Below the pieces are notes generated by a model. It saw only the letters and a program-made list of their open reading frames with translations, ran no database searches and was not told the DNA's origin. Below are positions 8,656 through 18,300 of a stretch of 64,000 nucleotides of DNA, in pieces. Position 1 is the stretch's first letter, and every line of letters starts with the position of its first letter. The DNA lies in assembly GCA_036758285.1 (NCBI GenBank), contig DAIOWV010000006.1, forward strand, positions 1-64,000, in the 5' to 3' direction. The position numbers were made by a program, and so were the translations under genes. Source of the stretch: Taishania sp036758285 (lineage in GTDB: Bacteria > Bacteroidota > Bacteroidia > Flavobacteriales_D > Crocinitomicaceae).

Positions 8656-10842
8656 ATGGCAACAAAAAGAAAACAAGCAAATTTTGAGGTTCTACAGAGA
8701 GAACCAAAACCTTCAACTTATGATGGAAAAATATCTGAACTTTTTGGACAGAATGTTTTTCACATAGAAGTCATGAGAGAATACCTTCCAAATGATGCAT
8801 ACAAATTAGTCATTGAAACAATAGAAACGGGGAAAAGACTGGATAGAAAAGTCGCTGACCAAGTTGCTTCGGCAATGAAAGATTGGGCCTTAACAAAAGG
8901 AGTAACTCATTATACCCATTGGTTTCAACCACTAACTGGTGCAACTGCTGAAAAACATGATGCTTTTTTCAAACCAGTTGGTCCAGGAAAAGCAATTGAA
9001 AGATTTGATGGTGATTTATTAGTTCAACAAGAACCAGATGCATCATCTTTCCCAAACGGAGGGATTAGAAATACATTTGAAGCTAGAGGATATACAGCTT
9101 GGGATCCATCATCTCCAGCATTTGTCATCGACAAAACACTTTGTATACCATGTGTTTTTCTTTCATACACAGGTGAATCTCTAGATTACAAAATGCCATT
9201 ACTTAAAGCTTTAAGTGCTGTTGATAAAGCTGCAGTTGATGTTTGCCAATATTTTGATAAAAACGTAACGAAAGTAATCGCTACACTTGGTTGGGAACAA
9301 GAGTATTTTCTGATTGATCAAGCTCATTACAACGCTAGACCTGATTTAACGATGACAGGTAGAGCACTTTTTGGTCAAACTGCTGCCAAAGGACAACAAT
9401 TAGATGACCATTACTTTGGTTCAATTCCCGCTAGAGCTACAGCTTTTATGCGTGAATTTGAAACTGAAGCAATAAAATTAGGGATACCAGTTACAACAAG
9501 ACACAATGAAGTAGCGCCTAATCAATTTGAATGTGCTCCAATTTTTGAAGAATGTAATTTAGCTAATGACCATAATCTATTATTGATGGATTTAATGGAG
9601 AAAGTTGCTAGAAAACATAATTTCAGAGTTTTACTACATGAAAAACCATTTGCAGGCTTAAATGGATCAGGAAAACACAATAACTGGTCATTAAGTACAA
9701 ATACTGGTGTTAATCTTCTAGCACCTGGGAAAAATCCAAAATCTAATTTACAATTCTTAACGTTTTTCGTAAATACGATAAAAGCAATTGCTGATAGAGC
9801 AGATTTATTGCGTGCAAGTATTGCTTCAGCAACAAATGACTATCGATTAGGAGCTAATGAAGCACCACCAGCAATTATTTCAGTTTTTATTGGAACTTAT
9901 CTAAGTAATTTACTTGATCAACTTGAGAAAAATGTAAAAGCTGGAAAGATGACACCAGAAGACAAGACAGAATTAAAATTAAATATTGGAAAAATTCCTC
10001 AAATTCTACTTGACAATACTGACAGAAATAGAACATCACCCTTTGCTTTTACAGGAAATAAATTTGAATTCAGAGCAGTTGGATCATCTGCTAATTGTGG
10101 TCAAGCGATGTATGTTTTAAATACAATAATTGCTAAACAATTAAAAGACTTCAAAGTTTCTGTAGATAAAAGAATTGACAATGGAGATGGGAAAGACGAA
10201 GCCATTCTTAAAGAATTACAAAAATTAATTAAAGAATCCAAAAAAATTCGCTTTGAGGGCAATGGATATGGTGAAGAATGGGTGAAAGAAGCTAAAAAAA
10301 GAGGTCTTTCAAACCACAAAGACACACCAAATGCATTAAATGTTTGGGGAGAAAAATGGGTCGCTGACTTATTTGAAGAAATGGAAGTATTGACAAAAAG
10401 AGAATTATTAGCTCGTCAAGAAATTGAATTTGAAAACTACGTTATGAAAGTTCAAATTGAATCAAGAATAATGAATGAACTTTCTCAAAACCAAATATTC
10501 CCTTCAACTGTTGAGTACCAAAATAAACTTTTAAAAAATGTACTGGAATTAAAAGCACTCTTAGGAGAAAAAGCTGGTTCCGAAGCTGCTGAAGCGCAAT
10601 TAAAAATTATCGAAAAGATCTCATTTCACTTAAATAATTTAATCAAGTTAAATTATGAAATGCTTGAAGCTAGAAAAACTGCAAATAAAATAAGTGATTA
10701 TCACAAAAAAGCTTTTGAATATTGTGAAAAAGTAAAAATATACTTTGACGACATTCGTTATCATGCTGATAAATTAGAATGGCTAGTAGAAGATGAGTTA
10801 TGGCCTTTGCCAAAATTCAGAGAAATGTTATTTACCAAATAA
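8656..10842 (+). CDS. glnN: Glutamine synthetase type III
   Basis: Makes glutamine from glutamate, ammonia and ATP in the cytoplasm. It is the long GSIII form (728 aa) typical of Bacteroidetes. Its N-terminal region includes FSYTGESLDYKMPLLKALSAVD. The catalytic core includes GWEQEYFLID, the ATP-site NGSGKHNNWS segment and NRTSPFAFTGNKFEFRAVGSSAN. A long helical C-terminal part follows. The start gives MATKRKQANFEVLQREPKP and is supported by the nearby -7 element. Single gene with its own promoter and terminator. GSIII lacks the adenylylation loop typical of the enteric enzyme, so control is more likely transcriptional or allosteric (family knowledge). Confidence 0.95.
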   Translation: MATKRKQANFEVLQREPKPSTYDGKISELFGQNVFHIEVMREYLPNDAYKLVIETIETGKRLDRKVADQVASAMKDWALTKGVTHYTHWFQPLTGATAEKHDAFFKPVGPGKAIERFDGDLLVQQEPDASSFPNGGIRNTFEARGYTAWDPSSPAFVIDKTLCIPCVFLSYTGESLDYKMPLLKALSAVDKAAVDVCQYFDKNVTKVIATLGWEQEYFLIDQAHYNARPDLTMTGRALFGQTAAKGQQLDDHYFGSIPARATAFMREFETEAIKLGIPVTTRHNEVAPNQFECAPIFEECNLANDHNLLLMDLMEKVARKHNFRVLLHEKPFAGLNGSGKHNNWSLSTNTGVNLLAPGKNPKSNLQFLTFFVNTIKAIADRADLLRASIASATNDYRLGANEAPPAIISVFIGTYLSNLLDQLEKNVKAGKMTPEDKTELKLNIGKIPQILLDNTDRNRTSPFAFTGNKFEFRAVGSSANCGQAMYVLNTIIAKQLKDFKVSVDKRIDNGDGKDEAILKELQKLIKESKKIRFEGNGYGEEWVKEAKKRGLSNHKDTPNALNVWGEKWVADLFEEMEVLTKRELLARQEIEFENYVMKVQIESRIMNELSQNQIFPSTVEYQNKLLKNVLELKALLGEKAGSEAAEAQLKIIEKISFHLNNLIKLNYEMLEARKTANKISDYHKKAFEYCEKVKIYFDDIRYHADKLEWLVEDELWPLPKFREMLFTK

Positions 10843-10877
10843 AAGAAAAAGCCCAGAATTATCTGGGCTTTTTCTTT
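10842..10877. terminator. Bidirectional terminator between glnN and the OMP gene
   Basis: Perfect 16-bp inverted repeat (10842-10857 with 10862-10877), core gcccaga/tctgggc, flanked by A-rich and T-rich tracts. It overlaps the last base of the glnN stop codon and serves both convergent genes. Confidence 0.93.
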
Positions 10878-10896
10878 AAAATATTATTAGTTAGTA

Positions 10897-11478
10897 TTAA
10901 AACTTAAATACCAATCCTAGACTTAATGCGTTTAAACCATGTCCAAACTCACCATAAACACCAAAACCTTCTGTAAAGAAATAACGAACACCTCCGAAAA
11001 TGTAATGACCAGGAGCGACACTTACATCTGATGACTCACTATTAATTCCTGAATAAGTTGTATATGTAGATTTTCTATTATGAAAATAAAAACCCGCACC
11101 AACTCCAGCATATAAATCCAAACCTTTAACTGGTAAATCAAAATGGTAAGCTGCTCTAGCTATTATTGCAGTTCGAGACGCTTTATCATTAAAACTTGAA
11201 TAGTAATTTGAATTGTATTTCTGACTATAAAAAGATTGTCTAATAATTCCACCAACACCAATTCTACCAATCCCTAATTTTTCAGTAACAATGTATTCAT
11301 AACCAGCTACAATTGGTCCAAAAGATTTCTTACTCGCCCCATTATAAGATGAGAAGGAGTAAAATGGGTCGACACCAAGTCCTACATTAATAATTTGATC
11401 TCCTTGATTTACCGTTTGAGCATTTACATTATTAAACATCATCAAACCAAAAAATAAAGCAAAAACAATTTTTTTCAT
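10897..11478 (-). CDS. Small outer-membrane beta-barrel protein
   Basis: 193 aa with signal peptide MKKIVFALFFGLMMFNNVNA followed by Gln. The mature part consists of alternating amphipathic strands (for example GPIVAGYEYIVTEKLGIGRIGVGGIIRQSF and GVYGEFGHGLNALSLGLVFKF) ending in a C-terminal Phe, as in OmpW/opacity-type 8-stranded barrels. No specific function can be assigned. Its own -7 element lies at 11499-11506, so it appears monocistronic. Confidence 0.75.
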   Translation of the reverse strand: MKKIVFALFFGLMMFNNVNAQTVNQGDQIINVGLGVDPFYSFSSYNGASKKSFGPIVAGYEYIVTEKLGIGRIGVGGIIRQSFYSQKYNSNYYSSFNDKASRTAIIARAAYHFDLPVKGLDLYAGVGAGFYFHNRKSTYTTYSGINSESSDVSVAPGHYIFGGVRYFFTEGFGVYGEFGHGLNALSLGLVFKF

Positions 11479-11498
11479 ATTTCTAATTTTAATTTGAG

Positions 11499-11506
11499 CA
11501 AAAATA
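11499..11506 (-). promoter_or_regulatory. -7 element for OMP gene (TAttTTTG on minus strand)
   Basis: Exact match to TAnnTTTG on the minus strand, 20 nt upstream of the ATG at 11478. No clear -33 TTTG. Confidence 0.5.
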
Positions 11507-11512
11507 CAACAA

Positions 11513-11545
11513 AAAAAATGCCACTCTTAATAAGTAGCATTTTTT
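11513..11545 (-). terminator. Terminator after the lipoprotein pair
   Basis: Stem AAAAAATGC (11513-11521) with GCATTTTTT (11537-11545), followed on the minus strand by a T-run. It is placed just after the stop codon of the 11563-11937 gene. The stem is weak in GC. Confidence 0.6.
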
Positions 11546-11562
11546 AATTTTTATTTATAATT

Positions 11563-11937
11563 CTAAATGAAAACTGTGGCAGTCGAAACTTTCTCTTGTT
11601 CCACCTTAATCACACCTCCACCAGAACTAATTCCATTTTTCACTTCAATATGCGACACAACTACACCAGCTTGTCCCAATTGATAAACCTCATTGAAATT
11701 AAATGTAGCAACACCTGAAGAATTAGTTGTCGCTTTGTAATCCCATAACAATGTATTTGAAGTACCTCCTGGATCTGAAGGCTTAGGATACATCCTAACA
11801 GTAACACCCTGAACAACAACACCTGCAGAATTTCTAACTGTAATTTCTGCAATTGTGTCTTTTTTCTTACGACATCCTGTATTCATTCCACTAACAAATA
11901 CTAACATCAATATCAGAAAACCAAATTTCCTTGCCAT
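11563..11937 (-). CDS. Small predicted lipoprotein, paralogue of upstream gene
   Basis: 124 aa. The signal peptide ends in SGMNTGC, a plausible lipobox with Cys22 as the lipid-attachment residue. The rest looks like one beta-sandwich of the carboxypeptidase-regulatory/Ig type (AEITVRNSAGVVVQGVTVRMYP, TTNSSGVATFNFNEVYQ). It aligns along its length with the protein encoded immediately upstream (11957-12340), so the two are tandem paralogues. The intergenic distance is 19 nt. Function unknown; cell-envelope location inferred. Confidence 0.7.
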   Translation of the reverse strand: MARKFGFLILMLVFVSGMNTGCRKKKDTIAEITVRNSAGVVVQGVTVRMYPKPSDPGGTSNTLLWDYKATTNSSGVATFNFNEVYQLGQAGVVVSHIEVKNGISSGGGVIKVEQEKVSTATVFI

Positions 11938-11956
11938 AAAACGCTTCTTTAAAATA

Positions 11957-12340
11957 TTACTTTATTAACTTAACTGTCTCAACAGCAGTTGTATTAATTC
12001 TTGTTCTAATTGTACCAAAACCTTCAGCATTCGAACGTCTTGAAATGATATCAAATTTTGCAACTTTAATATTCTTATCAATTTTTGAATAGTAGTCACT
12101 CAAGTTAAATTCAACAAAACCTGAACCATTCGTGATTAATGTATCAACATATTCCTGAGTAGATTCATTTCCATCAATATCAGCAATAATTACTACGCTA
12201 GCATCTGCTAACAATTCATTACTTGCAGAACGAACATAAATTTTCGCAACACTTGGATCTTTATCTTTACAAGAATGTAAAACCAGAACTGACAAAACAG
12301 CCCCAGAAAATACGATTTTATTCACTAATCTTCTCATCAT
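11957..12340 (-). CDS. Small predicted lipoprotein, first of tandem pair
   Basis: 127 aa. The N-terminus MMRRLVNKIVFSGAVLSVLVLHSC is a lipoprotein signal with Cys24. The mature part reads CKDKDPSVAKIYVRSASNELLADASVVI and NGSGFVEFNLSDYYSKIDKNIKVAKFDI, the same fold pattern as its downstream neighbour (KKKDTIAEITVRNSAGVVVQGVTV; NSSGVATFNFNEVYQLGQAGVVVSHIEV). No recognised function. Very close linkage suggests cotranscription and perhaps a joint surface role. Confidence 0.7.
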   Translation of the reverse strand: MMRRLVNKIVFSGAVLSVLVLHSCKDKDPSVAKIYVRSASNELLADASVVIIADIDGNESTQEYVDTLITNGSGFVEFNLSDYYSKIDKNIKVAKFDIISRRSNAEGFGTIRTRINTTAVETVKLIK

Positions 12341-12399
12341 ACAATATATCAGCCTATAAAGTTAAAGTATTTTAACCAATTATAACAAAAAATTGAACA

Positions 12400-12407
12400 T
12401 ATATTTG
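12400..12407 (+). promoter_or_regulatory. Candidate -7 element for pheS operon (TAtaTTTG)
   Basis: Exact TAnnTTTG match on the plus strand, giving a leader of about 125 nt before pheS. A weaker TAacTTcG follows at 12409-12416. The leader contains the repeats AGTTAACT and AGTCAACT near 12473-12490. No -33 TTTG is seen. Confidence 0.35.
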
Positions 12408-12538
12408 TTAACTTCGTATTCAAAATTTTGTTTTTGATGTAAAACACAGCTACAATTTTAAACAAAAATTACAGTTAACTACAGTCAACTGAATATTTAA
12501 CGTAAATAAATGAATAAAGGTTGGAATAATTTGAGCAA

Positions 12539-13561
12539 ATGAAAGATAAAATTGATACACTTTGGGAAGAAATTAAATCTACAAACATTTCTGGAATACA
12601 AGATTTAGAAAATTTCAGAATCAAATATTTAGGTTCAAAAGGAATTGTAAAAGATTTATTTAGTGAATTGAAAAATGTTGCAAATGAGCAAAAAAAAGAG
12701 GTTGGTCAGTTGTTAAATCAATTTAGAACAAATGTTGAACAACTTTTTGAAGATTATAAATCATCACTTGACTCATCTAATTCAACAGAAACTAACTTTG
12801 ACTTTTCGAAACCTGGAAATATTGAATTAACTGGTTCAAGACATCCACTTTCATTAGTTAGAAGTGAAATAATTGAAATTTTTTCGCGAATTGGTTATAC
12901 TGTTTCTGAAGGTCCAGAAATTGAAGATGATTGGCATAATTTCTCAGCACTTAATTTCCCACCAGAACACCCAGCCAGAGACATGCAGGATACTTTTTTC
13001 ATTGAAAAAGGTGAAAACGAAATGGCTTTACGTACACATACAAGTTCTGTTCAAGTTAGGGTAATGGAAAATTCAACTCCACCAATCAGAACAATTTCTC
13101 CAGGAAGAGTGTATAGAAACGAAGCAATTTCTGCTCGTGCTCATTGCTTTTTTCATCAGGTGGAAGGGCTTTATATTGACAAAAATGTTTCATTCGCCGA
13201 TTTGAAACAAACATTATTATATTTTGCCAAAGAACTATTCGGAGAAACAGCTGTTATTCGAATGAGACCATCTTACTTCCCGTTTACTGAACCAAGTGCA
13301 GAGGTTGATGTATCTTGTACGATTTGTAACTCAAAAGGTTGTAATGTTTGTAAATACACTGGTTGGTTAGAAATACTCGGATGTGGAATGGTTGATCCAA
13401 ATGTTTTAGAGGCTTCTGGCATCGACTCAAAAGTTTATTCCGGTTTTGCCTTTGGAATGGGAATTGAGCGTATATCTCAACTAAAATATAAAGTAAATGA
13501 CTTACGCCTGTATTCTGAAAATGACGTGCGATTTTTAAAGCAATTTACTTCAGAATTTTAA
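12539..13561 (+). CDS. pheS: Phenylalanyl-tRNA synthetase alpha subunit
   Basis: Catalytic subunit of the alpha2-beta2 PheRS that charges tRNA-Phe. An N-terminal coiled-coil tRNA-binding arm (about 1-85) precedes the class II core. Motif 1 is near GSRHPLSLVRSEIIEIFSRIGY, motif 2 near SPGRVYRNEAISARAHCFFHQVEGLYID, and motif 3 in GFAFGMGIERISQLKY. The residues WLEILGCGMVDPNVL are typical of bacterial PheS. Full length (340 aa). pheT is not in the window, so the two subunits are encoded apart. First gene of an apparent pheS-ytxJ-glutaminyl cyclase operon. Confidence 0.97.
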   Translation: MKDKIDTLWEEIKSTNISGIQDLENFRIKYLGSKGIVKDLFSELKNVANEQKKEVGQLLNQFRTNVEQLFEDYKSSLDSSNSTETNFDFSKPGNIELTGSRHPLSLVRSEIIEIFSRIGYTVSEGPEIEDDWHNFSALNFPPEHPARDMQDTFFIEKGENEMALRTHTSSVQVRVMENSTPPIRTISPGRVYRNEAISARAHCFFHQVEGLYIDKNVSFADLKQTLLYFAKELFGETAVIRMRPSYFPFTEPSAEVDVSCTICNSKGCNVCKYTGWLEILGCGMVDPNVLEASGIDSKVYSGFAFGMGIERISQLKYKVNDLRLYSENDVRFLKQFTSEF

Positions 13562-13572
13562 TTAGAAATAAC

Positions 13573-13941
13573 ATGGGATTATTTTCAAAATCTGTTAAAA
13601 AAGAAATTCCTTGGACTGAATTAACATCTGAGGAACAACTAATTGAATCATTGAATTCGAAAGATTTAACGTTGTTTTTTTTCAAACATAGCACTAGATG
13701 TAGTATATCAGAACTAGCAAAAAATAGATTTGAAAGAGAATGGGAAGACCCCAATCAACCTTTTAAATTGTTTTATCTAGACTTGTTGAATTATAGAAAT
13801 ATCTCAAATAAAATTGCAGAACTGACGAATATTGAACATCAATCTCCACAATTAATTGTGTGGAAAAATGGTAAGGTAATTTATAACAACAGTCATAATG
13901 CTATTCAGTTTCAGGAAAGCTTAAATGCACTAAATTTGTAA
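13573..13941 (+). CDS. ytxJ: YtxJ-type thioredoxin-like protein (bacillithiol system family)
   Basis: 122-aa thioredoxin-fold protein with a single conserved cysteine, Cys43, in FFFKHSTRCSISELAKNRFE, the hallmark of the YtxJ/DUF2847 family. The later SPQLIVWKNGKVIYNNSHNAI segment has the cis-Pro position of the thioredoxin fold. The family is predicted to act in bacillithiol-linked redox exchange (family knowledge); the reaction is not shown by the sequence. It starts 11 nt after pheS. No bacillithiol synthesis gene is in the window. Confidence 0.85.
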   Translation: MGLFSKSVKKEIPWTELTSEEQLIESLNSKDLTLFFFKHSTRCSISELAKNRFEREWEDPNQPFKLFYLDLLNYRNISNKIAELTNIEHQSPQLIVWKNGKVIYNNSHNAIQFQESLNALNL

Positions 13942-13976
13942 ACAAATAAAGCAACTTAATTTTCAAAAAAAATCAA

Positions 13977-15044
13977 ATGACAAAGCTTCAGACGATTATC
14001 GGTATTTCACTTTTTTTAATTCTTTTCACATCATGTGATGAAGAAAAAAAGGACTTTGCCACTTTCACTTTCAAAGAGAATTTAGCAATACCTTTTAATT
14101 CTGAAGTAGAAATTGAAATCGAACCTTTGGTAGAAAACTTAAAATCTATCGAACTTGAAATTGATGATAAAATAGTTTCGAAATGGGATAATCCTAGGAA
14201 AAATAAATTGAAATTTACTTTAAATTCAAAAGAATTAGGAATTGGAGCTAAAGGAGTCAATCTAATCGCAAAAGCAAAAAATGGAGAAATATTTAGAGAT
14301 GAAAGAATCGTTAGGGTGCTTTCTGACTTAAAGCCCGAATTATGGACTTATGAAGTACTTTCTACTTCACCACATAATATTGCAAATTTCACCCAAGGAT
14401 TTGAATTTAGCGACAATCAACTTTATGAAGCTACTGGACAAAAAGGTGAAAGTAAAATTGCAAAAATTGACCTAAAAACAGGACTAGACATAAACAAAAT
14501 AGGATTAGACGCTACTCATTTTGGTGAAGGAATTACGATTCTAGGAGACACGATTTACCAACTGACTTGGACAACAAACAAATGCTTCCTGTATAACAAA
14601 AATACGCTAGAAATTCTTCCTCAAGACTTTACATATCAAGGAGAAGGTTGGGGTCTTTGTAATGATGGAAAACAAATCATCATGTCAGATGGTACTGAAC
14701 GATTGACATTTCGCAACCCAAAAACCTTTGCTATTGAAAAAACGATAGAAGTTTACACACACGAACAACCTGTAATTAGACTTAATGAACTAGAATATAT
14801 TAATGGTTTTGTTTTTGCAAATATCTGGATGACAAATAATATCGCAGTTATAGAGCCCGAAACTGGTCGTGTGATTGGTGTTATTGATGGAAGTAGTTTA
14901 GTTACAATCGGTAGAGGACAAATTGGTGAAGTATTTAATGGAATTGCATTTAATAAACAAGAAGATGCAATCTATTTAACTGGGAAAAACTGGGAGAAGA
15001 TCATTAAAATTCGATTAAAGAAAGATACCGACCAACTGCAGTGA
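13977..15044 (+). CDS. Glutaminyl-peptide cyclotransferase (lipoprotein)
   Basis: Converts N-terminal Gln of exported proteins to pyroglutamate. It belongs to the beta-propeller glutamine cyclotransferase family (plant/bacterial type). The lipoprotein signal is MTKLQTIIGISLFLILFTSC with lipid-anchor Cys20. An Ig-like segment (about 25-115) precedes the propeller, which shows family marks such as NFTQGFEFSDNQLYEATGQKGES, LTWTTNKCFLYN, GEGWGLCNDGKQIIMSDGT and LNELEYINGFVFANIWMTNNIAVI. It lies 35 nt after ytxJ, so likely the last gene of that operon. It matters in this window because every signal-peptidase-I substrate seen here has Gln at +1. Confidence 0.9.
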   Translation: MTKLQTIIGISLFLILFTSCDEEKKDFATFTFKENLAIPFNSEVEIEIEPLVENLKSIELEIDDKIVSKWDNPRKNKLKFTLNSKELGIGAKGVNLIAKAKNGEIFRDERIVRVLSDLKPELWTYEVLSTSPHNIANFTQGFEFSDNQLYEATGQKGESKIAKIDLKTGLDINKIGLDATHFGEGITILGDTIYQLTWTTNKCFLYNKNTLEILPQDFTYQGEGWGLCNDGKQIIMSDGTERLTFRNPKTFAIEKTIEVYTHEQPVIRLNELEYINGFVFANIWMTNNIAVIEPETGRVIGVIDGSSLVTIGRGQIGEVFNGIAFNKQEDAIYLTGKNWEKIIKIRLKKDTDQLQ

Positions 15045-15190
15045 TGAATTAAATTTTAGATTTCAAAAAGCAAATCAAAGATAATTCCAAGCTTATAGTC
15101 TCTTTCTAAGATAAATAGAAAACACCTGCTCATAAAATCCCCATATTATATAAATATTAAATCAAGTAAGAGATTTATTCCTTTAAAGAG

Positions 15191-15198
15191 TACTTTTG
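15191..15198 (+). promoter_or_regulatory. -7 element upstream of the 15315 gene (TActTTTG)
   Basis: Exact TAnnTTTG match in the 270-nt spacer before the T9SS cargo gene, giving a leader of about 110 nt. A small hairpin GGTTT-N5-AAACC follows in the leader (near 15267). Nothing else is seen in the spacer. Confidence 0.45.
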
Positions 15199-15314
15199 CT
15201 AAAATGAAGTAAGAAAAAATTAAAAAATCACTTACCTTTACTTACACAGTAAACAGTATTGAGTTTGGTTTTATTTAAACCATTCATTTACATGTTGTGA
15301 ACTAACTCGAAACT

Positions 15315-18300
15315 ATGAAAAAGGTAATCTTTACACTCGTCCTAACAACCCCATTAATATTTTTTGGGCAGAATCCAGGAGGGGTCAATAATTCGAATGC
15401 GAACTTACAACTTTGGTTAAAAGCAGATGTTGGAATCTCATTATCTGTGGATAAAGTAACTCAATGGAATGATCAATCAGGAAACAACAGACATCATTCA
15501 CAGACAGCAGATGCAAGAAGACCTTTGTATGTAAACAGTGGGGTAAATGCACTATACAACTTTAACCCTACAGTTGATTTTAAAAGGGCTAATACGAACA
15601 GAATGGAAACTCCCAGCTTCCATTCTTCACTGACAAATTCGGTCTATCTTTTTGTAGTTTCAAGACTAAATACAGAATCTGGCTATGGTGGTGCGACCTG
15701 GCACACAACTTATAGCTTTAATGGGGACTGTATCCATTCCCACTGGTTTGGTATCAATACACGAATGCGTTTAACTTGTGCCGAAGATGCGGGAGCTACT
15801 CTTAACCAAACTTTTGCATTAAATGCTTATATTTTGCCCAATGGCACCACTACTTCTGTTCCATCTCCAAGGGTAATTTGGAATGGCACACCAACAGACG
15901 TCACTAAACGAAGCTACACCATGGCAAATAACACTTATACCATAGGTTGCGACAGAAATAACACTGATTATATGAATGGTGATATTGCAGAAGTTATTAT
16001 ATATACAGGAAGTGCTGGCAATGCTGACATTAATATTTCCGATCTTCAAAAAATTCAGAGCTATCTGGCTTTAAAATATGGTATAACATTAGATACTTCA
16101 TTCCAACCCAATTACATAGACGCCAGTGGAAATAATATCTGGACAGGTGGAAGTAATATAGGATATCAAAATCATATTTTTGGTATTGGAAGAGATAACG
16201 CTTCAGCCTTACATCAAAAAGTATCCCAGTCAATTAATGACAATTCGACGCTTATCATATCAACAAGTAACGACTTTACAGCTAATAACACTACAGGGAG
16301 AACAAATATAAATAATCAAACTTTTCTGATAGTAGGAGACAATAATCTGTCTACTGCTTATCGAAGTTTTAACTACACAGGATCAATCCATTCATCTACA
16401 GTAAACAGCATTATGGATCGTGTATGGAAAGTTCAGGAAACTGGAGAGACAGGAACTATTTATCTAAAAAATAATAATCCATATTCTACCTATCTTATTG
16501 TTAGTAATGACCCTATCTTTGATGATAGTGACACCTGGATACCTTTAGATGAACACCAAAGTACTCCAGTAAATTTGATAAACGGTCAATATTTTACTTT
16601 TGGGGGATTTTCCATTGCTCCTGGGGGAGAATTAACAGGCTTAGAATTATGGCTAAAAGCGGACTCAGGAACAAATACAAAAATTAATAACGATCCGTTA
16701 ACCTATTGGAATGATAATTCACCCAATAAAAACAATCATACTCAAAGTACAGCAAGTAATCAGCCTAGATATATAGAGCATGATTTCAACTATAATCCAT
16801 CCGTCTATTTTGATGGGTCAGATGCTATGATTACAAACTCCTTTGCTAATGGTCAGGAGGCTATTCATGTTTTCGCAATGTCAAAAGTAAATGATAATGG
16901 CTGGAGAAGTATTTATGGATTTGGAAGAGACGCAACACATGTACAATGGTACAACGGAGGAAGTGTAACCAAGCCTTCTGTCTGGACAGGTGTAAATCAG
17001 TATCCAATCAGCCTTGCTCTTGGAATAAACTATGGTGTAACGTCTCATATTCTTCCAAAAGACAGCCAACGTGTTATACACTGGAATGGAACCACTGGAA
17101 ACATAGCTGGTACAAACAATTATACCTATAACTCAAATAAAATGGGAATAGGTTCTGATATAAGCAATGATGGAAGTTCACTTAGTGAAAGTATGCTTGG
17201 AAACATTGCTGAAGTAATTGTTTATAAAACAGGTATACCTGCTACTTCTGGCGGGCCAGTCAATACGAGCGTAATAGAAAAGATACAATCTTATCTGGCT
17301 ATAAAATACGGAATGACCTTATCTACCAATTATAAGAATTCTTCTGGTACAACAGTTTTTTTAAACAACTTACCCTACAACAACAATATCATAGGTATCG
17401 CAGAGGATAAAATCACCTCTCTCCATCAAAAACAATCAAAAACTATTTCTGATTCTACAAGACTATACATAAGTACCTTATCCCCTTTAAACTCTTCAAA
17501 TACAGGTACATTCACATCGGACAAACAGTATTTAGTAATTGGAGATGATAATAAAGCGTTAAGAAATACTGTCATCGCTGATCTTGAAAAACCAGCAGGT
17601 ATATTAGCAAGACTTGAACGTGAGTGGAAAGTAACAAACACCGATTTTGATGGCACTTTTAATATAGATCTACGACTTCAGGATACAATAAATTTAAGGG
17701 TAATCCATCTTGGGGAATTAGCCTTATTGGTAGATAATGATGGAAATTTCTCTAATGCCGATATTTACCATACAGTACATGGAATTACATTTTCGTATTC
17801 TCACCCTATTTTAACAGTAAGTGGTATCCCCACCTCAATAATACCTAAAAACAGTACGTGGTTTATCACAATTGGAAGAATGGATATGATTGTTCCGTTA
17901 TCAGCTAATTTAACACTATTTGAAGTTGTGAATATTAATAATAGATATGTCAACTTGTCATGGAACACCGCTTCTGAAATCAATAATGATTATTTTACAC
18001 TTGAACGCAGTTCTGGGGATTTAGTTTGGCAAAACATCGCCACAATAAATGGAGGTGGAAATTCATCAACATTATTAAAGTATAAACACAATGATTATCA
18101 CCCTCTAACTGGAATCTCATACTACCGAATAAAACAAACTGATTACGATGGGAATACCAATTATTCACCTATGAAAACCGTATTTTTTGAAACCAAAAAC
18201 CTCACCATCTATCCAAATCCAACAACGAAGTCAATAACAGTAGAAGGAGAGGATATCAATCTAGAAACTATTTATATTTTTAGTCCCCTTGGAGAAGAGA

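Noticed and set aside
12521..12540. TAATTTGA just before pheS as a leaderless promoter
   Set aside because: It fits TAnnTTTG only with a shifted spacing, so it is weaker than the exact element at 12400-12407.
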